Below, piece after piece: positions 16,763 through 26,197 of a DNA stretch of 64,000 bases; the stretch's first letter is position 1, and each line of letters begins with the position of its first letter. The position numbers and the translations under genes were made by a program. Source of the DNA: Enterobacter oligotrophicus (GTDB lineage Bacteria; Pseudomonadota; Gammaproteobacteria; Enterobacterales; Enterobacteriaceae). The notes below the pieces were generated by a model. The model was not told where the DNA came from and did not search any database. It saw only the letters and a program-made list of their open reading frames with translations. The DNA lies in the NCBI RefSeq assembly GCF_009176645.1, contig NZ_AP019007.1:186001-250000 (forward strand). The letters are read 5' to 3'.

Positions 16763-18454
16763 ATGGACAACACAACATCGGTGCAGGCGCAGCACAAGCT
16801 GAGCTTCCTGCATCATATCAGGCTGGTTCCGCTGTTTTCCTCCATTCTCGGTGGCATCATTCTTCTGTTTGCTTTGAGCGCTGGTCTGGCAGGATATTTC
16901 CTGTTACAGGCCGATAACGATCAGCAGGATGTCACATCTGAAATCCAGGTGCGTATGGGGCTATCGAATAGCTCGAACCATTTGCGTACCGCACGCATCA
17001 ATATGATCCACGCAGGTGCTGCGAGTCGTATTGCTGAAATGGACGCAATGAAGAAGAACATCAGCGAGGCAGAAACCCGCATTAAGCAATCGCAGGACGG
17101 TTTTGCCACGTACATGAATCGCAGTGTTCGTAGCCCTGCGGACGAAGCGCTGGATGCCGACCTGAAAGCGCGTTACGAGGCGTATATCGCGGGTCTTCAG
17201 CCGATGCTGAAATTCGCCAAAAACGGCATGTTTGAAGCCATCATCAACCACGAAAATGAAACCGCACGTCCGCTGGATGATGCCTACAATGACGTGCTGA
17301 TGAAAGCCATTAAAATCCGCACCGACCGCGCTAACGCCCTCACGAAACAGGCTCATACCCGTACACAACTGGGCCTGATGTTTATGGTGGGGGCTTTCGC
17401 GCTGGCGCTGGTGCTGACGGCAATGACCTTTATCGTACTGCGCCGCACGGTGATTAACCCACTGCAACGCGCCGCCACGCGCATCGCGAACATTGCGAAG
17501 GGTGATCTGACGATGCCGGATGACGCGGCAGGACGCAGTGAAATCGGCCGTCTGACGCGTGATCTGCAAACCATGCAGCATTCACTGGTGACGACGGTAG
17601 GCACTGTGCGTCAGGGGGCGGAAGAGATCTATCGCGGTACCAGCGAGATTTCAGCCGGGAATACCGATCTCTCATCACGAACCGAGCAACAGGCCGCCGC
17701 CATTGAGCAGACGGCTGCGAGCATGGAACAGCTGACGGCCACCGTGAAGCAGAACGCCGATAACGCTCACCATGCCAGCAAACTGGCGGAAGATGCGTCC
17801 GGCAAAGCCAGCCGTGGCGGTCAGATGGTGTCTGGCGTGGTGAAAACGATGGGGAACATCTCCACCAGTTCGAAGAAAATTTCTGAAATCACGGCGGTTA
17901 TCAACAGCATCGCCTTCCAGACCAATATTCTGGCGCTTAACGCGGCGGTAGAAGCAGCGCGAGCCGGTGAGCAAGGTCGTGGTTTTGCGGTGGTGGCGAG
18001 TGAAGTGCGCACCCTGGCAAGCCGCAGTGCGAATGCGGCAAAAGAGATTGAAAGCCTGATCAATGAATCCGTCTCGCTGATTGACCAGGGTTCCGGTGAA
18101 GTCGTGGCGGCGGGTAACACCATGAATGAAATCGTCGAGGCGGTTAAACGCGTCACCGATATCATGCTGGAAATTGCCGCTGCGTCTGATGAGCAGAGCC
18201 GTGGAATCGTGCAGGTCAGCCAGGCGATTTCAGAGATGGATAAAGTCACCCAGCAGAACGCCTCGCTGGTGGAGGAAGCCTCCGCCGCCGCCGCGTCACT
18301 GGAAGAACAGGGCGCACGACTGACCGAGGCGGTCGGGGCGTTTCGTCTTAACGGGGCGAAGACTGGCCGCACGGTGACGTCTGCGCCAGTGGCAATGAGC
18401 GCGCCATTGCGCCCGGCGACGACGGTTTCCGGGGATAACTGGGAGACGTTCTGA
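16763..18454 (+). CDS. trg: Methyl-accepting chemotaxis protein, Trg orthologue
   Basis: This 563-residue chemoreceptor has a first membrane helix near residues 24-47, a periplasmic four-helix ligand domain to about 205, a second helix near 208-232, a HAMP domain and the signalling hairpin with [20 protein letters not shown]. In E. coli, Trg senses ribose and galactose through their binding proteins. The gene lies in the E. coli trg position and has a FliA-type promoter. Unlike E. coli Trg, it ends in the NWETF pentapeptide used to tether CheR and CheB. The ligand specificity is inferred from orthology only. Confidence 0.88.
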   Translation: MDNTTSVQAQHKLSFLHHIRLVPLFSSILGGIILLFALSAGLAGYFLLQADNDQQDVTSEIQVRMGLSNSSNHLRTARINMIHAGAASRIAEMDAMKKNISEAETRIKQSQDGFATYMNRSVRSPADEALDADLKARYEAYIAGLQPMLKFAKNGMFEAIINHENETARPLDDAYNDVLMKAIKIRTDRANALTKQAHTRTQLGLMFMVGAFALALVLTAMTFIVLRRTVINPLQRAATRIANIAKGDLTMPDDAAGRSEIGRLTRDLQTMQHSLVTTVGTVRQGAEEIYRGTSEISAGNTDLSSRTEQQAAAIEQTAASMEQLTATVKQNADNAHHASKLAEDASGKASRGGQMVSGVVKTMGNISTSSKKISEITAVINSIAFQTNILALNAAVEAARAGEQGRGFAVVASEVRTLASRSANAAKEIESLINESVSLIDQGSGEVVAAGNTMNEIVEAVKRVTDIMLEIAAASDEQSRGIVQVSQAISEMDKVTQQNASLVEEASAAAASLEEQGARLTEAVGAFRLNGAKTGRTVTSAPVAMSAPLRPATTVSGDNWETF

Positions 18455-18464
18455 GTGGCGTGTT

Positions 18465-18510
18465 GTGTCGGGTGGCGGCTTCGCCTTACCCGACCTACAT
18501 ACCGGCCTAC
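18465..18510. repeat. REP-like palindrome after trg
   Basis: A gtcgggtggcggcttcgccttacccgac unit with a short accggcctac tail lies between converging trg and the PQQ dehydrogenase gene. Confidence 0.7.
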
Positions 18511-18513
18511 AAA

Positions 18514-18536
18514 AAAGGGACCTCTCGGTCCCTTTT
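18514..18536. terminator. Bidirectional terminator between trg and the PQQ dehydrogenase gene
   Basis: AAAGGGACC and GGTCCCTTT form a nine-base stem with a TCTC loop. A-runs and T-runs on both flanks allow use from either side. Confidence 0.85.
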
Positions 18537-18544
18537 GTCATCTG

Positions 18545-20929
18545 TTACTTCTTATCCGGTAACGCATACGCAATCACATAATCACCCCGATCCGGGGACT
18601 GGCGCGCGCCGCCCGCATTAATGATGATGTACTGTTTGCCGGTTTTCGGTGAAACGTAGGTCATCGGGCCGGACTGGCTGCCCACAGGCAGGCGGTCTTT
18701 CCAGATCTCTTTCCCGGTTGCGGTATCAAACGCACGCAGGTAGAAGTCCTGAGTCCCGGCAAAGAACAGCAGGCCAGACTGCGTCGACAGTGACGCGCCC
18801 AGTGTCGGCATCCCGATTGGGATCGGCATATGCATGCGAATGCCGAGCGGACCGGTATCTTCCACGGTGCCGACCGGAACCTGCCACACCAGCTTGCCTG
18901 ATTTGAGGTCAACCGCTGACAGGGTGCCAAACGGTGGCTTCTGACACGGAATACCCAGTGGCGACAGGAAACGCTCGCGCATTGCGCCGAACGGCGTGCC
19001 GTCCATTGGTACAATCCCCATCTCAATGCCGCTGGCGTTTTTCGCGACGTTCGCGCGTGGCACCATATAGTTTGCCAGCCCCAGACGCATATCATTAACG
19101 AACATCAGGCTATTGTTCGGATCAACCGACACGCTGCCCCAGTTCATACCGCCGAGCGAGCCAGGGAACTGCAGGGAGCGGTCCAGCCCAGGCGGCGTAA
19201 AGACACCCTGGTGACGCATCTCTTTAAACTGAATGCGGCACAGCAGCAGGTCGACAGGCGTGGCACCCCACATGTCGGACTCCGTCAGCGTCTGGTTACC
19301 AATCATCGGCATACCAACAGAGTAAGGCTGAGTGGGTGAGTAGCGCTCACCCTCAACGTTACCGGCAGGAACAGGGCGCTCTTCCACTTTGGCAACCGGC
19401 TTACCGGTTTCACGGTTGAGCATAAAGATCATGCCCTGCTTACTGGTCTGCACCAGCACAGGCGTTGTGCCACCTTTACCGTCTGGCAGATCGTACAGCA
19501 GCGGCTGAGAAGGCAGGTCAAAGTCCCACAGATCGTGATGGGTGGTCTGGAAATGCCAGCGCACCTGACCGGTCGTTGCGTCAACCGCAACAATGGACGA
19601 ACTGTATTTATCATCCAGCGCAGTACGTTCACCCGCCCAGAAGTCTGGCGTGGCATTTCCGGTCGGCAGATAGATCAGATTCAGCTTTGCGTCGTATGCC
19701 ATAGCAGACCAGACGTTCGGCGTACCACGCGTCCAGGTCTGGCCTTCCGGCGGCAGGCCGGTCAGCGCGGGATTGCCTGGGTCCCACGCCCATGCCAGCT
19801 TACCGGTATGCACGTCATAAGCTCGCACCACGCCCGGCGGTTCACCGGTGGAGAAGTTATCCGCCACGCGTCCGCCGATCACCACCACGTTCCCCGCCAC
19901 CAGTGGCGTAGACGTCTGCTGGTAATAGCCCGGTTTGATTTCACCCATGCCCACGCTCAGGTCAACGGTGCCGTGGTCGCCAAAATCGTCACAAAGGTTG
20001 CCGTTGTCGGCATTGATGGCAATCAGGCGTGCATCGGTCGTCGGGAGGAACAAACGACGGGAACAGGCCGCAGGCTTTGTTTCTGTTTGTGACGTTGTCA
20101 CGGTTGAGCGATCTTCGAAATAGCCCAGGCCACGGCAGCGCTGCCAGTTAGGAGCCGTGGCTTTTGAATCGTAACGCCATTTCTCTTTACCGGAGTCCAC
20201 ATCCAGCGCCAGCACTTTACTGTATGGCGTACAAACATACAGAGTGTCGCCAACCTGTAACGGGGTGTTCTGGTCTTCCGCGCCGGAGCCGTTGCTCTGT
20301 GGAATGTCACCCGTGTGGGCAACCCAGGCCACTTTCAGTTCGCTGACGTTCTGTTTGTTGATTTGATCCAGTGCGGCGAAGCGATCGCCGTGGGTGGTGT
20401 TGCCCCAGTGTTCCCAGTTTTTTTGCTGTTCACCGGGCGCAACCGGTTTTACCGGAACCGGCTCGTTAGCCGCCACAAGCGTTTGTGGTTTAAACATCCA
20501 GCCAAGGCTCACCAGCATCGCCACGGCCAGCACGGCGGCTATGCTAAATGCAGGGGCTTTGTTGATCGGTGTACTGCTGTTTGCTGCCCGCAGGAAAGGC
20601 CAGACAATGGCGCACAGCAGGGCGAGAACGGCGAAGGTAAACAGGCGCGAGAAGAGCGGCCAGAAATCCCAGCCCGCATCGCTCACCGCCCAGAATAGTG
20701 ATGCAATAAACGCAATTGCGTAGAGAATGATCCCGCTAATCCGACTGGCGAAAATCAGGATAGCAGCAATCACCATCACCACGCCCATGATCAGGAAGTA
20801 CCTACTTCCGCCTGCTGTGGCGAGCCTGAAGCCCAGCCCGCCAACTGCCAGACCGATGAGCGCCATCAGTCCGGCAAGAAGCCACTGCAGGATACGAGGT
20901 ATCCCACGCGGCGCGTTGCCAAAAGCCAT
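18545..20929 (-). CDS. Membrane-bound PQQ-dependent glucose/quinate/shikimate-family dehydrogenase
   Basis: The product has 794 residues. Five membrane helices fill residues 14-148, then a signature WEHWGNTTHGDRFAALDQIN opens the eight-bladed PQQ propeller. Family marks include TTHHDLWDFDLPSQP and DMWGATPVD. Such enzymes oxidise aldoses or quinate/shikimate in the periplasm and pass electrons to ubiquinone. The start at 20929 has AAGGAGACAG upstream; the ATG eight codons earlier has no such site. E. coli has a different gcd near hpt, so this is a paralogue inserted between trg and ydcI. Substrate choice between sugar and cyclic acid cannot be read from the sequence. No PQQ synthesis genes are in the window. 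Confidence 0.85.
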   Translation of the reverse strand: MAFGNAPRGIPRILQWLLAGLMALIGLAVGGLGFRLATAGGSRYFLIMGVVMVIAAILIFASRISGIILYAIAFIASLFWAVSDAGWDFWPLFSRLFTFAVLALLCAIVWPFLRAANSSTPINKAPAFSIAAVLAVAMLVSLGWMFKPQTLVAANEPVPVKPVAPGEQQKNWEHWGNTTHGDRFAALDQINKQNVSELKVAWVAHTGDIPQSNGSGAEDQNTPLQVGDTLYVCTPYSKVLALDVDSGKEKWRYDSKATAPNWQRCRGLGYFEDRSTVTTSQTETKPAACSRRLFLPTTDARLIAINADNGNLCDDFGDHGTVDLSVGMGEIKPGYYQQTSTPLVAGNVVVIGGRVADNFSTGEPPGVVRAYDVHTGKLAWAWDPGNPALTGLPPEGQTWTRGTPNVWSAMAYDAKLNLIYLPTGNATPDFWAGERTALDDKYSSSIVAVDATTGQVRWHFQTTHHDLWDFDLPSQPLLYDLPDGKGGTTPVLVQTSKQGMIFMLNRETGKPVAKVEERPVPAGNVEGERYSPTQPYSVGMPMIGNQTLTESDMWGATPVDLLLCRIQFKEMRHQGVFTPPGLDRSLQFPGSLGGMNWGSVSVDPNNSLMFVNDMRLGLANYMVPRANVAKNASGIEMGIVPMDGTPFGAMRERFLSPLGIPCQKPPFGTLSAVDLKSGKLVWQVPVGTVEDTGPLGIRMHMPIPIGMPTLGASLSTQSGLLFFAGTQDFYLRAFDTATGKEIWKDRLPVGSQSGPMTYVSPKTGKQYIIINAGGARQSPDRGDYVIAYALPDKK

Positions 20930-21177
20930 TTCTGTCTCCTTAAATACTCCCACCTCTTCAGGTTTATGCTGTGCGGCATCTGTACCAGTTGGATAACTGA
21001 AGGCGAGAGTTACGATGGTTTACGGTTGAAAACCGTTTAAATAGCGTAGGAATTCACGACTAAAAAATCACATGCGAACCATTTGGTGAATTCGCCGCTA
21101 TGATAAAACTGTTAAATTGTTTTGCGCAATTGTTAATGAAAGATTTCGCATTATTTGATTAAAGGGCAGATATACCC

Positions 21178-21197
21178 GCCGTGGCGGCGGGCGAAGG
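21178..21197 (-). terminator. Possible stem-loop after ydcI
   Basis: A short CCGCC(G)/(C)GGCGG stem lies 17-36 bases beyond the ydcI stop in the direction of ydcI transcription. There is no strong T-run. The 284-base gap 20930-21213 otherwise holds the AT-rich promoter region of the PQQ dehydrogenase gene. Confidence 0.35.
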
Positions 21198-21213
21198 AAG
21201 GATGAAGCGATGA

Positions 21214-22137
21214 TCAGGCTGGCATGGACTTGCGGATGGCGCTGAGTAGCGTCTGCGCGCCTGAGGAGAGCGGGGCATCCACACGGGTCAGGACCCCAAT
21301 TGGTTCACCTGCGCCAGGGGAAGTAACCGGCAAGGCGGTGAGCGTACCACGGCGTAAATCGTCTTTGACTGCACCGGATGGCACGAACCAGACGTAGTCA
21401 TAATCCACGGTAAGCTGACGAGAAAGGGAAGCCGACAGGGTTTCAATGCACCCGGCAGGTAGCGAACAGCCCTGCATTTGCAGCAACGCCTCGGCATTCT
21501 GACGCGGCACTGTTCCTTTTGGTGATACCACAACAGGCCACTCCATTACTCGGCTTAACGTGACGGTATCATGTAAAAGCGGATGATTGGGACGCACGAC
21601 CAGCTTCAGCGATTCCAGGAACAAAAGTTCATAGTTAAGCCCGCTCATCAGTTCAGGATCGGACATCCGGCCGATACCGAGATCCAGCTCTCCTGATTTT
21701 AGCCCCGCAAGCAGCATGGTGTTATTCATGGTTGCGACCTGAAGCGTGGCGTGCTTTTGCTGCTTGTGGAACTGACCAATTACAGCAGGCAAAATGCCCA
21801 GCGCCGCCGTCGGGAGAGCCCCCACACGCACAATATCGCTGGCCGGCTCCTCTTTGCGGTTTAACGCCTGACCCGCCGTATTAAGCGCATCGAGAACTTT
21901 CACCGCGTGCGTCAGAAATTGCTCGCCCACAAGCGTAAGTTGCGCGCCAAGGCGACCACGATCGAACAATCGGGTTCCGGTAAGCTGTTCCAGCTCGTTC
22001 AGTGTTTTCGACAACGCGGGCTGACTGAGGTTAAGGGTTTCAGCCGCTCGCCCCAGCGTTCCCTGTTGAGCGACGGCCACAAATGTATGTAAATGGCGCA
22101 AGCGTATGCGCTGACTGAACAGACCATTTTTTTCCAT
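21214..22137 (-). CDS. ydcI: LysR-type regulator YdcI
   Basis: This 307-residue regulator matches E. coli YdcI along its whole length. The N-terminal winged helix-turn-helix contains GTLGRAAETLNLSQPALSKTL near residues 26-46. The effector domain follows with VRVGALPTAALGILP near 103 and the conserved LSASLSRQLTVDYDYVWFVPSGAV near 224-247. YdcI is reported to influence acid stress and central metabolism in enterobacteria. It is divergent from ydcJ as in E. coli. The PQQ dehydrogenase gene downstream reads the same way but has its own 284-base upstream region. Confidence 0.95.
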   Translation of the reverse strand: MEKNGLFSQRIRLRHLHTFVAVAQQGTLGRAAETLNLSQPALSKTLNELEQLTGTRLFDRGRLGAQLTLVGEQFLTHAVKVLDALNTAGQALNRKEEPASDIVRVGALPTAALGILPAVIGQFHKQQKHATLQVATMNNTMLLAGLKSGELDLGIGRMSDPELMSGLNYELLFLESLKLVVRPNHPLLHDTVTLSRVMEWPVVVSPKGTVPRQNAEALLQMQGCSLPAGCIETLSASLSRQLTVDYDYVWFVPSGAVKDDLRRGTLTALPVTSPGAGEPIGVLTRVDAPLSSGAQTLLSAIRKSMPA

Positions 22138-22364
22138 AGGCGATGTTAAAAACAGAGCGATGCGGGTGACAAGTTAAGTTGTTTAATTTTGATAACTTGA
22201 TAGCAAAATATTTTTAACATTTGATCTGTTTGAGTTACAACCTGTTTTCGACAACGCGCAGGCTTTGACCACTCGCCTGCCTGGATCACAATTCGTAAAT
22301 TCTTCCCGCCAGTGAGGGCGGGCTTCTCTACACTCCAGGTAATATTCACTGGAGGCATGACATC

Positions 22365-23708
22365 ATGGCGAACACCATCACGGCTGATGATATTCGGGAA
22401 CACTTTTCGCAGGCTATGTCGGCGATGTACCAGCAGGAAGTTCCGCAGTACGGCACGTTGCTGGAACTGGTGGCGGACGTGAACCTGGCGGTTCTGGAAA
22501 ATAATCCGCAGTTACATGAACAACTGGCGAACGCCGATGAACTGGCGCGGCTGAATGTTGAACGTCACGGAGCCATTCGCGTGGGCACCGCGCAGGAACT
22601 CTCCACCTTACGCCGGATGTTCGCGATTATGGGCATGTATCCGGTCAGCTATTACGATCTCTCGCAGGCCGGTGTTCCTGTTCACTCAACAGCGTTTCGT
22701 CCGATTGATGATGCGGCTCTGTGCCGCAATCCGTTTCGTATTTTTACCTCGCTGCTGCGTCTGGAGTTGATTGATAACGCCGACCTGCGCCAGCGTGCGG
22801 CTGATATTCTCTCCCGGCGTAACATCTTTACCCCGCGTTGTCTTGAACTGATCGCACTGCACGAGTCAGAAGGGCAATTTACCGAAACGCAGGCGCGCGA
22901 GTTTGTTCATGAAGCGCTGGAAACGTTCCGCTGGCACCGCCATGCAACGGTCGATCAGGATACGTACCTGGCCCTGAGCAATGAGCACCGCCTGATTGCC
23001 GATGTGGTCTGCTTCCCCGGCTGCCACATTAACCATCTTACGCCGCGCACGCTGGATATCGACCGGGTGCAGGAACTGATGCCGAAGTACGGCATTGAGC
23101 CGAAAATTCTGATTGAAGGGCCACCGCGTCGTGAAGTGCCTATTTTGCTGCGCCAGACCAGCTTTAAGGCGCTGGAGGAGCCGGTACTTTTTTCCGGCGA
23201 ACATAAAGGCACGCACACGGCGCGTTTCGGTGAGATTGAACAGCGGGGAGTGGCACTCACGCCAAAAGGCCGTGAGCTGTACGACAGCCTGCTCGGACAG
23301 GCCGGGACGGGCAAAGACAACCTGACGCACCAGCTTCACCTGCGGGACATGTTCAGTGCCTTCCCGGACAGCGAGATGTTTCTGCGCCGACAGGAACTGG
23401 CCTATTTCCGTTATCGTCTGACACCTGCAGGCGAGGCGCACCGTCACGCCTTTCGTCCTGGCGACGATCCGCAACCGCTGATCGAGCGGGGCTGGGTGGT
23501 GGCGCAGCCGATCACGTATGAAGATTTTCTGCCCGTCAGCGCGGCAGGGATTTTCCAGTCAAATCTCGGCAACGAAACCCAGGCACGCAGCCACGGCAAT
23601 GCCAGCCGCGAGGCTTTCGAAGCGGCGCTGGGCCGCCCGGTGCATGACGAGTTCACGCTCTACCAGGAGGCGGAAACCCGCAGCAAACAGCGTTGCGGTT
23701 TGCTCTGA
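22365..23708 (+). CDS. ydcJ: 2-oxoadipate dioxygenase/decarboxylase family protein YdcJ (HglS-like, DUF1338)
   Basis: The product has 447 residues, the same as E. coli YdcJ. DUF1338 enzymes have a vicinal-oxygen-chelate-like core that binds one iron. The characterised member HglS turns 2-oxoadipate into D-2-hydroxyglutarate in lysine breakdown. Likely metal ligands by family pattern are His68 (ERHGAIRVGT), His224 (CHINHLTPRTLDID) and Glu290 or Glu292 (FGEIEQRG). It is divergent from ydcI, with a good ribosome site (ACTGGAGG). E. coli has opgD next; here a four-gene cassette intervenes. Confidence 0.92.
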   Translation: MANTITADDIREHFSQAMSAMYQQEVPQYGTLLELVADVNLAVLENNPQLHEQLANADELARLNVERHGAIRVGTAQELSTLRRMFAIMGMYPVSYYDLSQAGVPVHSTAFRPIDDAALCRNPFRIFTSLLRLELIDNADLRQRAADILSRRNIFTPRCLELIALHESEGQFTETQAREFVHEALETFRWHRHATVDQDTYLALSNEHRLIADVVCFPGCHINHLTPRTLDIDRVQELMPKYGIEPKILIEGPPRREVPILLRQTSFKALEEPVLFSGEHKGTHTARFGEIEQRGVALTPKGRELYDSLLGQAGTGKDNLTHQLHLRDMFSAFPDSEMFLRRQELAYFRYRLTPAGEAHRHAFRPGDDPQPLIERGWVVAQPITYEDFLPVSAAGIFQSNLGNETQARSHGNASREAFEAALGRPVHDEFTLYQEAETRSKQRCGLL

Positions 23709-23750
23709 AATCGTTACTCTTCAGGGGTGTGATGGAAAAAGAAGGCCGGT

Positions 23751-25256
23751 ATGCAAAATCCCTCCGCCCCTGTGGTTGAAACGCGCCAGGGCGCACTGAT
23801 TGGTTTCACTGATGACGATGTGTATGCGTGGTATGGCATCCCTTATGCCGCACCGCCTGTTGGTCAATGGCGCTGGCGCGCTCCGCGGCCGCCCGAAAAC
23901 CGGGAGGGCGTGCGCCAGGCGACGGCATTTTCTGCATCAAGCTGGCAAAACAGCGAATATTGCCAGGAACTGGGGGGCGGCGATCCCGGCCAGTTCTCCG
24001 AAGATTGTCTTTACCTTAACGTCTGGTCGCCCGTCTCGCGTGCTTCTCCACTGCCGGTGATGGTCTGGCTGCACGGCGGAGGGTTTACCATCGGCGCGGG
24101 TGGCCTGCCTCCCTATCACGGCAGGGCGCTGGCAAAGCGTAATGTGATCGTGGTGACGATCAATTACCGGCTCGGCCATCTCGGTTTTTTTGCGCATCCT
24201 GCACTGGAAGGTGAAGACGATCGCGTGGTGCATAACTTTGCACTGCTTGACCAAATCGCGGCCCTTAACTGGGTGCGAGACAACATTGCAGCGTTTGGTG
24301 GCGATCCTGACAACATCACGCTGTTTGGGGAATCTGCCGGTGCGCGCAGCGTGCTCTCGCTGCTGGCATCCCCTCTGGCGGAAGGATTGTTCCACAAAGC
24401 CATTGTGCAGAGCGGGTATACCTTGCCGGATACGCCGCGTGAACAGGCGCTGAAACAAGGGGAAGCGCTGGCCCGCCATTTTGGGCTTGAGAATGCCACT
24501 GCAGAACAGCTACGCGCCATTCCTGCTGACGCGTTCTGGCCGCTTGAGTCACCGCTGAATATCGCCCCGGCTCCCATTGTGGGGGATTGCGTTCTGCCGG
24601 AGGCCATGCTTGATGTCTTCTTTGCTGCCCGCCAGCATCCTGTTCCGGTGATGATCGGTTCGAACAGCGATGAGGCGAGCGTGATGGCGGTGTTCGGCGT
24701 TGATCTCGCCGGGCAGATTCAAAAACTTCGCCGCGAAAGACGTTTTGGTCTGGGGCTGATTAAGCTGCTTTATCCTGGCGTGAAGGGGGATGAAGAACTG
24801 GGGCGGCAGGTTTGCCGGGATATGGCTTTTACCACTATGGGCTACGTTGTCATGCAGGCGCAGCAGCGCGTTGGCGGGCTGTGCTGGCGCTACTGGTTTG
24901 ACTATGTGGCAGAAGCCGAACACGCGACCTACATTAACGGTGCCTGGCACGGCAACGAAGTGCCTTATGTGTTTGACACACTCGGTGAAGTGGAGCCTTC
25001 GCGCCACTATGTGAACGAACGCGACCGCCAGTTTTCTGCCCAGGTCGCGGATTATTGGGTGAACTTCGCACGTGAAGCAGGGACTCGCGATATCTTACCG
25101 GGGCCAACGCACTGGCCTGCGTGCCGTAAAGGACGTGACGTTCTGTTACGTATAGGTGTGAATAAACATGCAGGTTTCAGGCTTGAAAACCGTTTTATGC
25201 GCGCCCGAATGAGCCTTTTCAAACGGGTAATGAAACACCACGTCAGTCTCGACTAA
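23751..25256 (+). CDS. Type B carboxylesterase
   Basis: This 501-residue alpha/beta-hydrolase of the para-nitrobenzyl-esterase type has the nucleophile Ser195 in FGESAGARS, the oxyanion loop HGGG at 108-111 and the SEDCLYLNVWSP signature at 83-94. The likely acid lies in GSNSDEAS, and the likely histidine in AWHGNEVPYVF. There is no signal peptide, so it is cytosolic. It starts 42 bases after ydcJ on the same strand and ends overlapping the convergent LysR gene by 14 bases. The natural ester is unknown. It is absent from this place in E. coli. Confidence 0.9.
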   Translation: MQNPSAPVVETRQGALIGFTDDDVYAWYGIPYAAPPVGQWRWRAPRPPENREGVRQATAFSASSWQNSEYCQELGGGDPGQFSEDCLYLNVWSPVSRASPLPVMVWLHGGGFTIGAGGLPPYHGRALAKRNVIVVTINYRLGHLGFFAHPALEGEDDRVVHNFALLDQIAALNWVRDNIAAFGGDPDNITLFGESAGARSVLSLLASPLAEGLFHKAIVQSGYTLPDTPREQALKQGEALARHFGLENATAEQLRAIPADAFWPLESPLNIAPAPIVGDCVLPEAMLDVFFAARQHPVPVMIGSNSDEASVMAVFGVDLAGQIQKLRRERRFGLGLIKLLYPGVKGDEELGRQVCRDMAFTTMGYVVMQAQQRVGGLCWRYWFDYVAEAEHATYINGAWHGNEVPYVFDTLGEVEPSRHYVNERDRQFSAQVADYWVNFAREAGTRDILPGPTHWPACRKGRDVLLRIGVNKHAGFRLENRFMRARMSLFKRVMKHHVSLD

Positions 25257-26085
25257 GCAGGCAGTCGCGAAACGCAATAAGGCCATTCTCGTCGCTTTGC
25301 GTGTCGCGCATTACCAGGCGGTAACTGGCACCCGTTTTAATGCTTGAGTCAAAAGGCCGCGACAGCCGTCCGGCGCGGATATCTTCCGCCACCAGCGTTT
25401 CATCGGCAATGGCCACGCCCAGTCCCTGGATGGCGGCCGTAATGGCGAGATCCATCGTATCGAAGTGTTGATTTTTGTGCATGGTAAAAGTCGGTATCGC
25501 CTGTTTTGCTAGCCACAGCGACCAGTCGGTCTTATCCCTTGTGGGATGCAGGAAGGTGAGCGACTCCAGCGCCACGCCCGACCGCAGCGGGCTAATTACC
25601 GGCGTTAACGCCTCTTCAAACAGCAGATCGCCCGCACTCATATGTGTGCCAAAGACAATGGCCGCGTCATAGGACTCCGTTTTGAAATTGACGTTATGAT
25701 CGGTCGTTGTAGTGAGTGCAATTTGCAGGTCCGGCTGCTCACGCTCCACCTTTAACAGACGCGGCACCAGCCAGCGCATGGCGCAGGTCGGCGCTTTCAG
25801 GCGAATCACGGTCTGGTGAGCGCGGGCCCGGTCGGCGATGGTCAGCAGGTGCTCAAAGGCTGATTGCAGCTCCGGCAGCAGGGCGCTGCCCTGAGAAGAG
25901 AGGCGTAAACCGCGCGCGTGGCGTTCAAAGAGCGGAAACCCGAACCACGCTTCAAGAGAGGCAATTTTACGGCTCACGGCCCCCTGCGTCAGACACAATT
26001 CTCCGGCGGCATGGGTGAGATTCAGATGCCGCGCAGTGACTAAAAATGCGTCTACGGCATTGAGCGGGAATGAACGGCGCGACAT
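25243..26085 (-). CDS. LysR-type regulator (GcvA-like subgroup)
   Basis: The protein has 280 residues from the ATG at 26085 (MSRRSFPLNAV). The N-terminal helix-turn-helix reads LNLTHAAGELCLTQGAVSRKIASL near residues 21-44, and the substrate domain has the LAITAAIQGLGVAIAD block of the GcvA/DsdC type near 210-225. It is divergent from the methionine aminotransferase gene across 112 bases that contain two ACAA/TTGT dyads, so it probably controls the aminotransferase and binding-protein pair. The effector is unknown; an amino acid or keto acid would fit. Confidence 0.87.
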   Translation of the reverse strand: MSRRSFPLNAVDAFLVTARHLNLTHAAGELCLTQGAVSRKIASLEAWFGFPLFERHARGLRLSSQGSALLPELQSAFEHLLTIADRARAHQTVIRLKAPTCAMRWLVPRLLKVEREQPDLQIALTTTTDHNVNFKTESYDAAIVFGTHMSAGDLLFEEALTPVISPLRSGVALESLTFLHPTRDKTDWSLWLAKQAIPTFTMHKNQHFDTMDLAITAAIQGLGVAIADETLVAEDIRAGRLSRPFDSSIKTGASYRLVMRDTQSDENGLIAFRDCLLSRD

Positions 26086-26122
26086 AAACACCTCAGGTAT
26101 GCATTTTTCTCATGGCTATTAT

Positions 26123-26159
26123 GACAACAATTCGATTGTCCCGACAACTGACTTGTTGT
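26123..26159. promoter_or_regulatory. Candidate LysR sites before the aminotransferase gene
   Basis: GACAA-N8-TTGTC (26123-26140) and ACAAC-N6-GTTGT (26144-26159) are two adjacent inverted repeats sharing ACAA/TTGT arms. They lie between the divergent LysR and aminotransferase genes, the usual place for LysR recognition and activation sites. Confidence 0.5.
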
Positions 26160-26197
26160 TTGAATAGTTATGCAATATTCATGAGAAGGGATAGAGG

